Assembly: GCA_963978895.1 (NCBI GenBank)
Contig: OZ022238.1
Coordinates: 10,164,590-10,228,589, forward strand
Origin: Erpobdella octoculata
Taxonomy: Eukaryota > Annelida > Clitellata > Hirudinida > Erpobdellidae
Length of the DNA: 64,000 bases
Direction of reading: 5' to 3'
Part shown: positions 14,041-24,729 of the stretch, piece by piece
Layout: every line of letters begins with the position of its first letter
Numbering within the stretch: position 1 is the first letter of the stretch
Position numbers and translations under genes: made by a program
The notes under the pieces: generated by a model
What the model was told of the DNA's origin: nothing
The model's database searches: none
Seen by the model: only the letters and a program-made list of their open reading frames with translations

Positions 14041-14431
14041 TACGCCCATCTCTTTTTTCTAGATAGGTGCTGTCTATCTAGAAGTCCATGGCCTGTACGT
14101 GATCATTGCATAAGTTTTCGAAGCACTGTTTACAATTGCGTAACAGGCATTACTTGCTAATGGACTTCTTAATATTAAGAAGTCCATGACTTGCTTCCCA
14201 GTCTTGCATAATGTGACCGATTGCGCGTTATTACAAATTATTAAGAGATAACGACTGGAATCGGGAAAGTGACCGGGAGCGGGAAAGCGACCGGGAGTGG
14301 GAGAGCAAGCGGGAACGTGAAAGCGACCGGGAGCGGGAGAGAAAACGGGGAATTAAACGGGAGCTAGAGGTTTTTAAAATTTGGCAGGGAGGTAGTCCTC
14401 ATACAGGGGAAGAAAGTTTAAAAGGTTTGGA
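14041..14431. repeat. Uninterrupted copy of the repeat later split by two hAT inserts
   Basis: Positions 14095-14250 (tgatcattgcataagttttc ... gattgcgcgttattacaaat) match the pieces at 16650-16746 and 17544-17560. That shows what the site looked like before insertion. It is followed by gggagcg-rich Helitron-type sequence. Confidence 0.7.
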
Positions 14432-14439
14432 CTCCCTAC

Positions 14440-15504
14440 CAAGGACGGATCCAGGGGGGATGCATCCCCCCCACCAGCCAAAAAGTCATGTAATGCAATT
14501 TTTTGCAAATTCGAGGATTTTTCATTTAATAGTAGGGGACTGTCTATGTATCTATGTTATAATCTATATTGCTAATTTTCTATAGCATTCCATACTCTAC
14601 CGATGCTGTCAATTCAAGTTTAAATTCACTTTTCATCAAAATCTCGCCATAATGATTCGATTTGATTTCTGAAATTTTGCGTTTTCGTGCACTATTAGTA
14701 TAGAGCAAACCTTAGTACCGTGTTATACAATCAAAATAAATAACACCAATTTTAAAAGTATACAATTCGTAATCTAAATCTACGATTTTCAAAGAAATAA
14801 TACTAAATTATTATGTCGAATGGTCCAAAAAAGTTTAAGCAGAGTCAGCTTTCGTTCAACTTACTGTATAAAACAGTTGAAAACATTAAAACTATGGAAT
14901 GTTCCAATATTATAAAATTGCATGCAGACATTGAAAATACTGTCATTGAAGCTAACATTCAGAAATCTTCTTCCAATGATGGCAATATTCCATCTGAATT
15001 TCCACAAATTGTGGCTGTCCACAAAACAAACACAAAAATTAAAAAATGTTGCTAGTTTGTAGTTTCAGTTGCACACAAATTGACATAATGATTCTTTTCA
15101 CTTTAATAAACTCAACATTCTAAGCTGACAAATCCATTATTTCTTCCTTTCTTTGTATGCATATTGTTGCTTGCCCGTGTGTTTTCGTTTTTTCTCCTAC
15201 CTTAGGAGAAAAAATCCTACAGTCTACAAAATAAGACTTTGAATTCATCTGGATAGCTCCTTTTGTCTGACATCATAAAAATTGTATAATTGTTTTGATT
15301 TGATTTAGGCTATTTTTATATGCAATAATTTAAAAGATTTTAGTTCAATGTATGCGCCAAATCGCACCATTTCATATAGTCTTTGTAAAAAAACCTTGGA
15401 GAGGGGTCACAACCCCTACCCAAACCCCTCCCCGTGCTCGGCGCTGCGCCCCTCTTTAATGTTGGTTCATCCCCCCCCACCAGAATTTTCTGTATCCGCC
15501 CCTG
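14440..15504. mobile_element. Non-autonomous hAT element, TSD CTCCCTAC
   Basis: Starts CAAGGACGGATCCAGG and ends GTATCCGCCCCTG (imperfect inverted repeats). Perfect 8-bp duplication CTCCCTAC at 14432-14439 and 15505-15512. An 80-codon frame at 14813-15055 (MSNGPKKFKQSQLSFNLLYK) is probably a leftover of the parental transposase N-terminus. The rest is AT-rich filler. Confidence 0.8.
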
Positions 15505-15568
15505 CTCCCTACTCCAATTCCCCGGCTCAGGGGGCCAACAAATCTTTCGGGCTAAAAGTGCCTATACA

Positions 15569-16641
15569 CAGAGGCGTGGATTGGGGAGGGCTGAGGGGGG
15601 CCATGGCCCCCCTCAAGATTTTTCCACCAAATAGAAAAAATATCTTTTCTAGCTAATCCATGATCGAGTATTTAGATTAGTTGATAAAAACAGTATTCAT
15701 CCTACTTTTTGAATTATATTACTTATAATCTACTGCTAATATTTTTCAATCTTTTAGTACTTAGTTTCTCGCATCTCTTACTTTTCTCATATTTTTCCAT
15801 CTCTTTTTTTTCTTTTCTGGATTCCACTTAGATATAGGATGATTTTTAAAATTTGCATACTAATGTTTAAAATAAAAAATTGCTCTTCTCCACTCTTCTT
15901 TTCTGTTAAGCATTCTTTTGCTAAACACTCTTTTTCCTACTCTGGTCCCTTTCTCTGAAACTCTCTTCATACTTCAATTACTAAATCTACTTCTCTCAGT
16001 TTTCCGTCGGGGCTTAAAACTTATCTGTTTAATAAGTTCGTGTCCAAGCGCTATTGAACGCCAAGGAAATCGCGCTATAGAAATTTAATAGATTGATTGA
16101 TTGCTTGCTTTCGGTCCATCCAATCGAACTCGTATGAAATTTAGACTCGTGTATCTGTCCTAGCTTGAGGAACAATTAGCATATTCTTATCCTACCCGGT
16201 TGCTTGAGCTCTCTCACCAAGATTTTTCTAATTCATTTTAAATTATTTTTATTAGCTCACACACGATTGAGTATTTAGATTAGTTGATGAAAGCAATATT
16301 TATCATACTTGTTGATTAATATCCAGCTACTTTGCTATTATTTTTCAATCTTCTAGTACCTTTAGTCTATTTTATTTTGATGATTCAGTGGACAATTTTC
16401 TAAAAATGAAAGAACGTCGATACCCTTTGTTACATTCATAATTTAAACGCTTTTTGTCTGCATTCAATATTAAATAAAAGTTAACAATTTTAAACTGTTT
16501 TTTAACTAATATGATGATTTACATGAACATGCAACATAGGTACAAATGTATATTGGGATGGTCATTTTTGTTTGAAGATTTTCTGGGTTTGAGTCGAAAA
16601 ATCTTCGCCCCCCTCAACATTTTGCTAAATCCACGCCTCTG
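15569..16641. mobile_element. Non-autonomous hAT element, TSD CCTATACA
   Basis: Ends CAGAGGCGTGGATT and AAATCCACGCCTCTG. Perfect 8-bp duplication CCTATACA at 15561-15568 and 16642-16649. It contains two direct copies of a ~120-bp block (15656-15780 and 16258-16375) and a LINE tail at 15970-16105. Confidence 0.85.
15970..16105 (+). pseudogene. CR1/L2-like LINE 3' tail
   Basis: Encodes GLKTYLFNKFVSKRY before a stop, then a tail with cgcgctatagaaattt and attg repeats. LKTxLF near the C-terminus plus a cgcgctatataaat-type 3' end is common in CR1-like LINEs. 5'-truncated insertion inside the hAT element. Confidence 0.5.
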
Positions 16642-16746
16642 CCTATACATGATCATTGCATAAGCTTTCGAAGCACTGTTTACAATTGCGTAACAAGCAT
16701 TATTGCTTGACAGTCTTGCATAGTGTGACCGATTGCGTGTTATTAC

Positions 16747-17535
16747 CAGGGCCGTAACCAGGAATTTGGAAGTGGGGGCCCAAGAACTTTTTCGGGAGGG
16801 GGGGAGGGCACTGTATAAATTTTTTGTTTACATAAGTTGCGCGTGCCAGTGTTTTGACCCTCAAAATGAGCTTTACGCAAAAAAACAGGTTCAGCGATTG
16901 AAATTTGAATTTTATTCTACCTTATTCTACCAAATTAATTTGAATTTGAAATAAAACAAATGCTGAAGATAAAATGTCGATCTTGAACGCTGAGAAAGAA
17001 AGTGACGAGGACGCAAACAAACAACAATGAAATTTATGTTAATGTGTAGTAGAGTGTTCTTGCATGCGGTCACTGCATCCGGTCACTGTGGTAAGTCTCT
17101 TCTATTAGCATCTCTTTTCCTCTCTCTGTGAGCGGTGATATTCTCTAGGCATTAACTTATTTAGTTTAGCATATCTCATTCCTTCTCAACGTGAGTTGCC
17201 TATTCTGCTAGGCTCCTAAGCTCTTTAACAGTACTCTCTCCCTCTATATGTTAGTAGCCTAGCTTCTTTACAGTCTCTCTTTCATTCTCTACTGGACGGC
17301 TTATTTTGCTGGTTCTTTAACTTTTCAGCATCTCTCTTTTTTTACCCTCTCAGTAGCTCTTTCTCTTGTATTATTATTATTAGAGAAATTGAGCGGGTTT
17401 ATATTAACTGGACAGCAATACAAAAAACTGGGGAGGGGGGCCTGAATGAGCTGGGGGGTCCGACCAAAACTGGGGAGACCTGAACAAAACTGGGGGGCCT
17501 GGGCCCCCCCGGCCCCATAGCTGGTTACGGCCCTG
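16747..17535. mobile_element. Non-autonomous hAT element, TSD GTTATTAC
   Basis: 15-bp perfect terminal inverted repeats CAGGGCCGTAACCAG. Perfect 8-bp duplication GTTATTAC at 16739-16746 and 17536-17543. The uninterrupted site is preserved at 14225-14235. The left ~170 bp matches the sequence starting at 58585, which carries transposase remnants and may represent the autonomous source family. Confidence 0.9.
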
Positions 17536-17589
17536 GTTATTACAAATTATTAAGAGATAGATGGAAGAAAAATTTACGATTTCGTAACA

Positions 17590-18040
17590 CGTATTACTTG
17601 CCAAAAGCAACGGGAGCGGGGAAAAGTTATTGATTTTCTCCATGATCGAGCTCACCGGACTACTTTCAATGGTGAAACTTCAAATCCTGCCTGCAGCAAT
17701 GCTGGAGTCATCCAGGGATCTGTGATTGGTCCTGCTGCATATCTCATCACAGCTTCAAACTTGCGGTTTAAAACACCTGGAAATGTAATGGACAAATATG
17801 CTGATGACACATATCTAATTATTCCAGCGGAGAATTCAAACAGCTATGAAATCGAGCTTGAACGGATCAATCGCTGGTCATTCGTAAATAATTTTCAACT
17901 CAACTGGAAGAAGTCGACTGAGATAATTTTTCTCAGAAAGAACAGTCGGGTGATGGTTCTTGTACTTCCGGATATACCAAGAGTTAAAGTCATAAAAATT
18001 CTTGGTATCGTGGTGAAGGATTTTTCACTCGCGTTTGAGC
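17590..18040 (+). pseudogene. LINE reverse transcriptase fragment
   Basis: Encodes GVIQGSVIGPAAYLI and MDKYADDTYLIIPAEN, i.e. the reverse transcriptase QGSxxGP and catalytic YADD blocks, then LERINRWSFVNNFQLNWKKS and IKILGIVV. This covers palm-to-thumb of a non-LTR polymerase; both ends are missing. Confidence 0.75.
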
Positions 18041-18048
18041 CCTGTAGA

Positions 18049-19665
18049 CAGTGATGGGCAACAAACTACTTTCAATAGTTAAACTTTTCTGTAGTTACAT
18101 TTACTTTTAAGTAGTTAAACTATGTAGTTAACTACTTTTTGTCAGAGGTAGTTTAACTAAAGTAGTTAAATACTGTAAAGTAGTTAAATACTGTAAAGTA
18201 GTTAAATACTGTAAAGTAGTTAAATACTGTAAAGTAGTTAAATACTGTAAAGTAGTTAAATACTGTAAAGTAGTTAAATACTGTAAAGTAGTTAAATACT
18301 GTAAAGTAGTTAAATACTGTAAAGTAGTTAAATACTGTAAAGTAGTTAAATACTGTAAAGTAGTTAAATACTGTAAAGTAGTTAAATACTGTAAAGTAGT
18401 TAACTACTTTTAACTACTTTTTTCTATAAACTTGTAGACTAATACATTGCATTGCTGTATTAGGCCTCACATGATCACCATTAATTATGTTCACCATCTA
18501 ATTTATTAAATAAAGCCATGACAAATTGGTTTTTTAATTTATTAATGAAAAGAGACATATTTTATAAGTCAAATATCCAGTCAATCAATCTACTTCAGAA
18601 GGTGTCAAACATCGTCTTATTACCTGTAGATGATTATCTTTTGGAAAACAAGCTTTTCAAACATACTGTCAGACACTTTGCACCGTCTTGGCACTAATAT
18701 TTGACCTGCACAACTGAACTGTCTCTCAACAGCAGCACTGCTTGGTAGACTTACTTGTATTAAACTTGAGAAAAATTCTTGTTAGATGAGGATACATGAG
18801 CAGTGAGTTTGTTGTTGAGTCATTTGAAGCCAGATTTTTGCGTAAAATATTATAGACTGATTTAATTTTTTTAGGCTTTAACTACTTTTAGGTATTTAAA
18901 TTAATTGTAGTTAACTACTCTAAAACGTAGTTAAACTATTCTTTAACTACTGTACTTTCGGGTAGTTAAACTTTTTGCCTTAACTACTCCCATGTAGTTA
19001 AACTAGTAGTTAACTACTAAAGTAGTTAAAAGTAGTTAACTCCTAAAGTAGTTAACTACTAAAGTAGTTAAAAGTAGTTAACTACTAAAGTAGTTAAAAG
19101 TAGTTAACTACTAAAGTAGTTAAAAGTAGTTAACTACTAAAGTAGTTAAAAGTAGTTAACTACTAAAGTAGTTAAAAGTAGTTAACTACTAAAGTAGTTA
19201 AAAGTAGTTAACTACTAAAGTAGTTAAAAGTAGTTAACTACTAAAGTAGTTAAAAGTAGTTAACTACTAAAGTAGTTAAAAGTAGTTAACTACTAAAGTA
19301 GTTAAAAGTAGTTAACTACTAAAGTAGTTAAAAGTAGTTAACTACTAAAGTAGTTAAAAGTAGTTAACTACTAAAGTAGTTAAAAGTAGTTAACTACTAA
19401 AGTAGTTAAAAGTAGTTAACTACTAAAGTAGTTAAAAGTAGTTAACTACTAAAGTAGTTAAAAGTAGTTAACTACTAAAGTAGTTAAAAGTAGTTAACTA
19501 CTAAAGTAGTTAAAAGTAGTTAACTACTAAAGTAGTTAAAAGTAGTTAACTACTAAAGTAGTTAAAAGTAGTTAACTACTAAAGTAGTTAACTACTAAAG
19601 TAGTTAACTACTAAAGTAGTTAAAAGTAGTTAACTATTAAAGTAGTTACAAGTAGTTAACTACTG
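18049..19665. mobile_element. hAT element expanded by two tandem arrays, TSD CCTGTAGA
   Basis: Begins CAGTGATGGGCAACAAACTA and ends GTTAACTACTG. Perfect 8-bp duplication CCTGTAGA at 18041-18048 and 19666-19673. Inside are an 18-bp array (taaagtagttaaatactg, ~13 copies, 18168-18405), a transposase remnant, and a 26-bp array (19015-19640, ~24 copies). Each 26-bp unit contains the perfect palindrome AGTAGTTAACTACT. The right end retains only CAGT of the inverted repeat. Confidence 0.8.
18630..18770 (-). pseudogene. hAT transposase C-terminal (dimerisation) fragment
   Basis: Minus-strand codons read IQVSLPSSAAVERQFSCAGQ, ILVPRRCKVSDSMFEKLVF. This is the hATC signature (P-S-S-x-x-V-E-R-x-F-S, then R-x-x-L-x...E-K-L-V-F). 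It shows that the surrounding element derives from a hAT transposon. Confidence 0.8.
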
Positions 19666-19666
19666 C

Positions 19667-20007
19667 CTGTAGATTATAATTTTCGACTGCATAGGGTTTG
19701 TAACTTAATGCATTAGAAAGACTAATATATTAGCTAAACATAAAAACCAATTTTTTGAAATTACTCCAAGAATTAAAAAAGTTATGAAGCAAAATGTAGA
19801 TCGGGGTATGTTTTCCGTATAATAGAACCTAAGGTTTCCCCCATACATTTTCGGAAAACATACCCATATCGACATTTTGCATCATAACTTTTTTAATTCT
19901 TGGTCTATTTTCGAAATATTTTTTTCTATGTTTAACTAATATATTTGTCTTTCTAATGCATTAAGTTACAAACCCAATGCAGTCGAAAATTATAATCTAC
20001 AGACTAC
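19667..20007. repeat. Foldback element, ~155-bp arms
   Basis: CTGTAGATTATAATTTTCGA at the left and TCGAAAATTATAATCTACAG at the right are exact inverses. Pairing continues inward (tgcattag / ctaatgca, catacccc-type centre) with few mismatches. The hAT element at 18049 inserted at its left tip. Confidence 0.85.
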
Positions 20008-20236
20008 AGTAACAGGGTCCCAAACTCGAATGAAAAATCCTCTCCATACATTTACATAGGGACTGTGTCGGTTTTTCGCCTATAACTATTTTATTTTTTA
20101 GAATAATAAATTTATTTTTTCACCATTATATGTTTTTTCTAAATACCTTTCTAACGATCTATTGCACAATCCCGATGCACGAGCTTTTTTTGCAAGCTAG
20201 TTGGGGATCCAGCAGCGCTGCTAACTTCGGTATCAT

Positions 20237-20977
20237 CAGGGGCGCAACTAGGGAGGAGGGCGCGCAAGCCCCCATGCCAAATCGGAGGGTCTTGCAATTT
20301 TTTTTAAATTTGATGAGTTTTTTTTGGAGGGGGGTACTACATTTATTCATAAACTTATTTTTTTACAGTTGCTTTAGTCAAACAAATTTTCGCCTGCGGC
20401 GGGCTTTCTTCCTTTTTCTTTCAATTTTAACAAGCCCCCAGGCCTAAAGAAAGGCCCTGTAATTTTTCAAAATTCGAGGGTTTTTTCTTTGGGTGGGGAT
20501 GTTACATTTATTCATAAACTTTTTTTTACAATTGCTATAACTGGTTTGAGACTGAGTTTGACTAGCTTCAGTTTGCAGTTTTTATTTTCTATCATTAATA
20601 AATTCTAAAAGATACAAAAAAAGACTGCAAACTGAAGATAGTCAAAAAATGTTTCGCCAGCGGCGGGATTCCTTCTTTTTAAAATTTTAGCAAGCCCCCC
20701 AGGCTTAATTGGAGTGCCCTGCAATTTTTTCAAATAGGAGGGGTTTTTCTTTGAGTGGGGGTGCTACATTTATTCATAAACTTATTTTTTTTACAGTTGC
20801 TTCAACAGGTTTGAGCATGAGTTTGCAGTCTTTATTTTCTTTCATTAATAAATGATTAAAGATACCAAAAAAAGACTGCAGACTAAAGATAGTCAAAAAA
20901 AATTTCGGCTGCGTGGGCTTTTTGCACTTTTTCACACTTGAGCCCCCCCCCAGCATTTTTTGCTGGTTGCGTCCCTG
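20237..20977. mobile_element. Non-autonomous hAT element, TSD GGTATCAT
   Basis: Ends CAGGGGCGCAACTAGG and GCTGGTTGCGTCCCTG. Perfect 8-bp duplication GGTATCAT at 20229-20236 and 20978-20985. The interior has three degenerate copies of a block with acatttattcataaactt. Confidence 0.85.
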
Positions 20978-20985
20978 GGTATCAT

Positions 20986-21266
20986 GTTGTCCTGTCGGTT
21001 TGCCAAAACGATTAATTCTACATATTTTACAAAGTGTTAGGGTTAGGGTTTAATTTTACACTTGTTTTACTTTTTTAGGTAGACCGCCGGCACAGTAGCA
21101 ATCATAGATATGGTAGCAATATACCGATTGCAACCCCGACGAACCGCCGGGGCAATAGCAGCGACCCTTCGTTAACGGACTTTCGATTTCATATTATATT
21201 CAAATCTATGGTTCGCGATACGGTTTAGAACTTATTTTCATGACGCTGACCTGCTGTATTTGAAAA
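20986..21266. other. Sequence upstream of the candidate leader exon
   Basis: Possible promoter or 5' UTR region of the receptor gene. It includes ttagggttagggttt (21037-21051), too short to be a telomeric repeat. No TATA box stands out. Confidence 0.3.
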
Positions 21267-21318
21267 ATGGTTTTTAAAGTACAAGCCTTTTTTATCTTAA
21301 TTTGTTCTTTAACTCCAG
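21267..21318 (+). CDS. Candidate first coding exon (signal peptide) of the Ig receptor gene
   Basis: ATG opens a 17-codon hydrophobic leader, MVFKVQAFFILICSLTP, followed by one extra base (phase 1). That is the phase required by the first Ig exon at 34364. The donor reads CCAG|GCAAGT, a non-canonical GC donor but a perfect match to the GC-AG consensus. Joined in silico, the leader would precede AHGGIY at the start of domain 1. The intron would be 13 kb and full of retroelements, so the link is inference. No better signal-peptide exon was seen between here and 34364. Confidence 0.4.
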
Positions 21319-22721
21319 GCAAGTTTTTATTTTCAATATCTACGTTTACTCACTCAATTTAATTAAGCATCATTTACAGAGTCGTTAACTACATTTTACT
21401 TTCGATTTAATTTGAATTATTAGCTAGGGTAGAGTTTTTCTAAGTAAGGCAGTCGCGCATATGAAACGACTTGCAGACGACCGCCTATCAAGTACGCAAC
21501 GAAATCGGGTAATCTCCAAGTATAAGCAGTCGCCTAGTATAATAGCAGCCTGGGCAAATCTTGATTGGAATTAACCATTATTATTACGTAAATGACATTG
21601 ATGAAAACATAAGCAAAGACTAATAAGAACTGTAGAATCTATTGGCAGTGCATACACTCTGTAAAATAACGCGATTGGCTATTGACAGTGAGCGGTTAAC
21701 CACTGACAATAGCCATAGCCATTCATTATTAACAGTGAGCACACTGTATTATAGCACAAAAGGCTAATAACAGTGTGCAGCAGCAATATAAATAATTTTG
21801 ACAAATTAAATGATTTGTTCATCTAAAAAAAAAAATTCACCTTCACATATTATTTCTATGGTCAAATAACTGGCAAATTAAATATTTCAAAACATTCTAT
21901 CTTCTTCATAATCAAAAATTAAACAACCGGAAGAAATTTCCAATCTTGGGACAGGGACATCATTTCGGAAGTGGGCCCTCTGATGTTTTAGTGTTCCCCT
22001 GACATTTAAATGGGCTCTGTGATGTTTAAGTAGGGCCTTTAACTTTGAAGGGGGCCTGGCTCTGTAAGGTTGCAGCGGGCACTTCTGACCTTGTCAGCAA
22101 AGTTCTAGCATTATGCATAGGCGTAGGAGACATGGGGCAGATGCTCCCCAATTTGAGTGGGTTACTATTTTTTGGTCAAGCAGAGGGAAAATGAAAATAG
22201 GGTTTGTACATTTTTGGGAAACATATCTTGGAATACCCCCGGTCAACAGCTTTTTTGGAAAGACAAATAAAAAGAGTGTTTTGGAAATTTTCGGAAAAAG
22301 TACCTGCGACTGCCTTCTTCTCGGTCATCAGCTATTATTTCCTCGGACAGACCAGACTTGCTGCCCCACCGCATAAAGTTACCCTTTGCCTATATAATTA
22401 TGAGAAAAAATATTAAGAACGTGTTGCCCCAAGGTTTTGCAGCAATGACGTCCATGCTCTGTAGGGAATGTTAGATGGGATAATATTTTGAGCGAGGGTG
22501 GAGATGGGGATAGAAAGTTGTCCCAGTGTAACTCTTTATTGTGTATATAAAGGAATTAACTAAATTAGCACATATGTCTTGAGCATTCATTCAAAGTAAG
22601 TGCTTTCTTGCATGTTACATTGGGCTTTAAATATGGGTATGTGAAAAAAATTATTAATTTAAGTCAGTTTAGTTGCATGAAACATGTTAGTTACATAGCA
22701 TAGTAGAATTTCATTAAGATA
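21319..22721. other. Candidate intron 1 sequence with decayed transposon ends
   Basis: A GC-richer stretch at 21420-21560 and a probable hAT-type block at 22110-22460 (CATAGGCGTAGGAGACATGG ... GACGTCCATGCTCTG) without a matching duplication. No exon recognised. Confidence 0.35.
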
Positions 22722-22933
22722 CTAGCGGGGTACTCGACGTTGCCCAGGGTTTTTAGAGGTTTTTCTAATGCTTGTCTCTCTCGCTCCCGTTTCCTTCCCG
22801 CTTGCTTTCTCGCTCCCGCTTGCTTTCTCGCTCCCGGTCGCTTTCTCGCTCCCGGTCGCTCCCGGTCGCTTTCTCGATCCCGGTCACATTACCGCTCCCG
22901 ATCGCTTTCCTGCTTTATATATATATATATATC

Positions 22934-23008
<75 letters not shown>

Positions 23009-23182
23009 CCCCCTCGCTCTCTCGCTCCACTCATTTTCTGACCGATTTCATTTTTTTTCACAAAAACCTTCCTCCATTGACTTTCAAGGTTGTGTGAAAA
23101 TTTCATTACGATCGGATGAATGGTGTAACAATGCATAAGTTACATACACATACACACAGACAGTCATTTTTATATATATGGA
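22722..23182 (-). mobile_element. Helitron-like non-autonomous element
   Basis: On the minus strand the 3' end is ACGTCGAGTACCCCGCTAG before T and the 5' end is TC-ATCCATATATATAA. The interior has ctcgctcccg repeats, an (AT)n tract (22916-23005) and the conserved aaaatttcattacgatcgga block. No target duplication, as expected of Helitrons. Confidence 0.6.
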
Positions 23183-23938
23183 TGACAATTTTAAAAGTTC
23201 AATCTGTGTTTGATTTGAACTGGTTTATAAACACAGATGCAAAGCGCAGCAGGCTTGCATATGAGATTATTTAGGATCGAGATTAAGAAATAAAGTGTCG
23301 TTATAAAAAGAGCTAGAATTTGTTTTGTTGGTGATATATCATTCTAATATAGTACTGTAACATATAATAATTTCACATGGGTATTTTGAGGCTAACTGTA
23401 AAAACATAGCCTCTGTATCAAGGCCTTTATTCAGTTTTCTTAGGGTTAAGATTTATTACAATTTGAAATTACTATTTCATTACTTTATAAGTAGGAGAAT
23501 GATAATTTTGATATTGACTAAATCTTATATCTTTTTACTACAACATATTCAAAATTCAGAAAGATATGGTCATTTTTAGCTATTGAAATTGTAGTTTAAA
23601 GAGGTGAGATATTGAAGCAAAAAGTTAAGTTTGGTAGTTGAACTGCAGAAAGTCCCACCTGTACAGCACTTTAACATATAGGACAAATCAGTTTAAGTTT
23701 GTTTTATTGCATAACTTCAAAATTATATGATATTTGGTCTTTTTGTGACTCTTTCTAATGGTGCTATAAATAGAACTGAGTCAATTTCATTAATTTTAAT
23801 TCAATTACATTTATTAATCGTTAATCATTATGTAAAACTATTAAGATTAAATTTTACTCAAAATAATAGCGTATTTTAAAATTGTGATAAATTCTATGCT
23901 TTCTAGCACTAACTTCTTTCGAAAAGAGCAATAAGATT
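23183..23938. other. AT-rich sequence, no feature recognised
   Basis: No open frame, repeat or motif that I can support. Confidence 0.4.
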
Positions 23939-24283
23939 ATGACTACCTCCGACAATGTTGACATTTCGATTAGTAAAAATAATATTAATCCTGTTGATCT
24001 TTCAAATGGTCATCTTCTCGATACCTTTTCTGACGGTACTCTTGATCTGTTTCAATCAATTGACAATTCTCTTGAGACTGATTCACCTGATCAGTTTCAA
24101 CTTTATCATACTTGTGATACGTCTGATGTTTTGGACGCATGCTTGCTCTCTTTGCAATATTTTGATATAACGAAAGATCCGTCGCCTAAAGATACTTTGG
24201 AAAATATCCTCACAGAAAGCCCTTGTTCTTTCATGACTGTTGTCGATGACTTGGATCAACCTGTTAGTCCTGAATATATATAG
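23939..24283 (+). CDS. Unrecognised acidic 114-codon open reading frame
   Basis: Opens MTTSDNVDISISKNN and ends DDLDQPVSPEYI. It is acidic, rich in Asp/Ser/Leu, and has no transmembrane segment or recognised domain. No flanking splice sites are obvious. It lies 450 bp upstream of LINE remains on the same strand and might be a LINE ORF1 relic or an unrelated small gene. A shadow frame is hydrophobic, but that follows from T-rich second positions. Confidence 0.25.
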   Translation: MTTSDNVDISISKNNINPVDLSNGHLLDTFSDGTLDLFQSIDNSLETDSPDQFQLYHTCDTSDVLDACLLSLQYFDITKDPSPKDTLENILTESPCSFMTVVDDLDQPVSPEYI

Positions 24284-24729
24284 AATGGTATATAGGATGA
24301 GCCTATCTTTTAAGATGGCTTGCAGTACGTAAGGCACGTATATCTCGAAATATAGAATGAACTATACTCGACAGACAATATTAATAACCACATTAAAAGA
24401 ATTGATTGAAAAAAATTATTTAAATAATAAAAAATTTCAAAATTTATAAAAATTAAAAATTTTTTTTTTTAAACTTGAAATAAGTTTCGTTTGTTTAGTT
24501 TCGGTACATCTATTTGTCTAAATATAGCGCTACCGATAGTATTTAGTTCGCATTATGCGGCAGTTTATCGAATTAATTAAATGAATTTACTTGCCGATGA
24601 AAAGAAAAATTAAAATTATTTTTCCAAGTAATCAAAACCTTCTAGCGCACCAATAGAACAGCATTTCTAGTCAATTCAATAGTGAAAGTGCAAAGTCTAA
24701 TGGAGATAGAAATAGATTGTAGATAACAT
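24284..24729. other. AT-rich spacer
   Basis: No supported feature. Confidence 0.35.

Noticed and set aside
21037..21051. TTAGGGTTAGGG telomere-like sequence
   Set aside because: Only two and a half units, no array; within chance for this size of window.
22113..22416. Plus-strand frames as exons of a gene
   Set aside because: They overlap a block with transposon-end-like borders and lack splice sites in a compatible phase.
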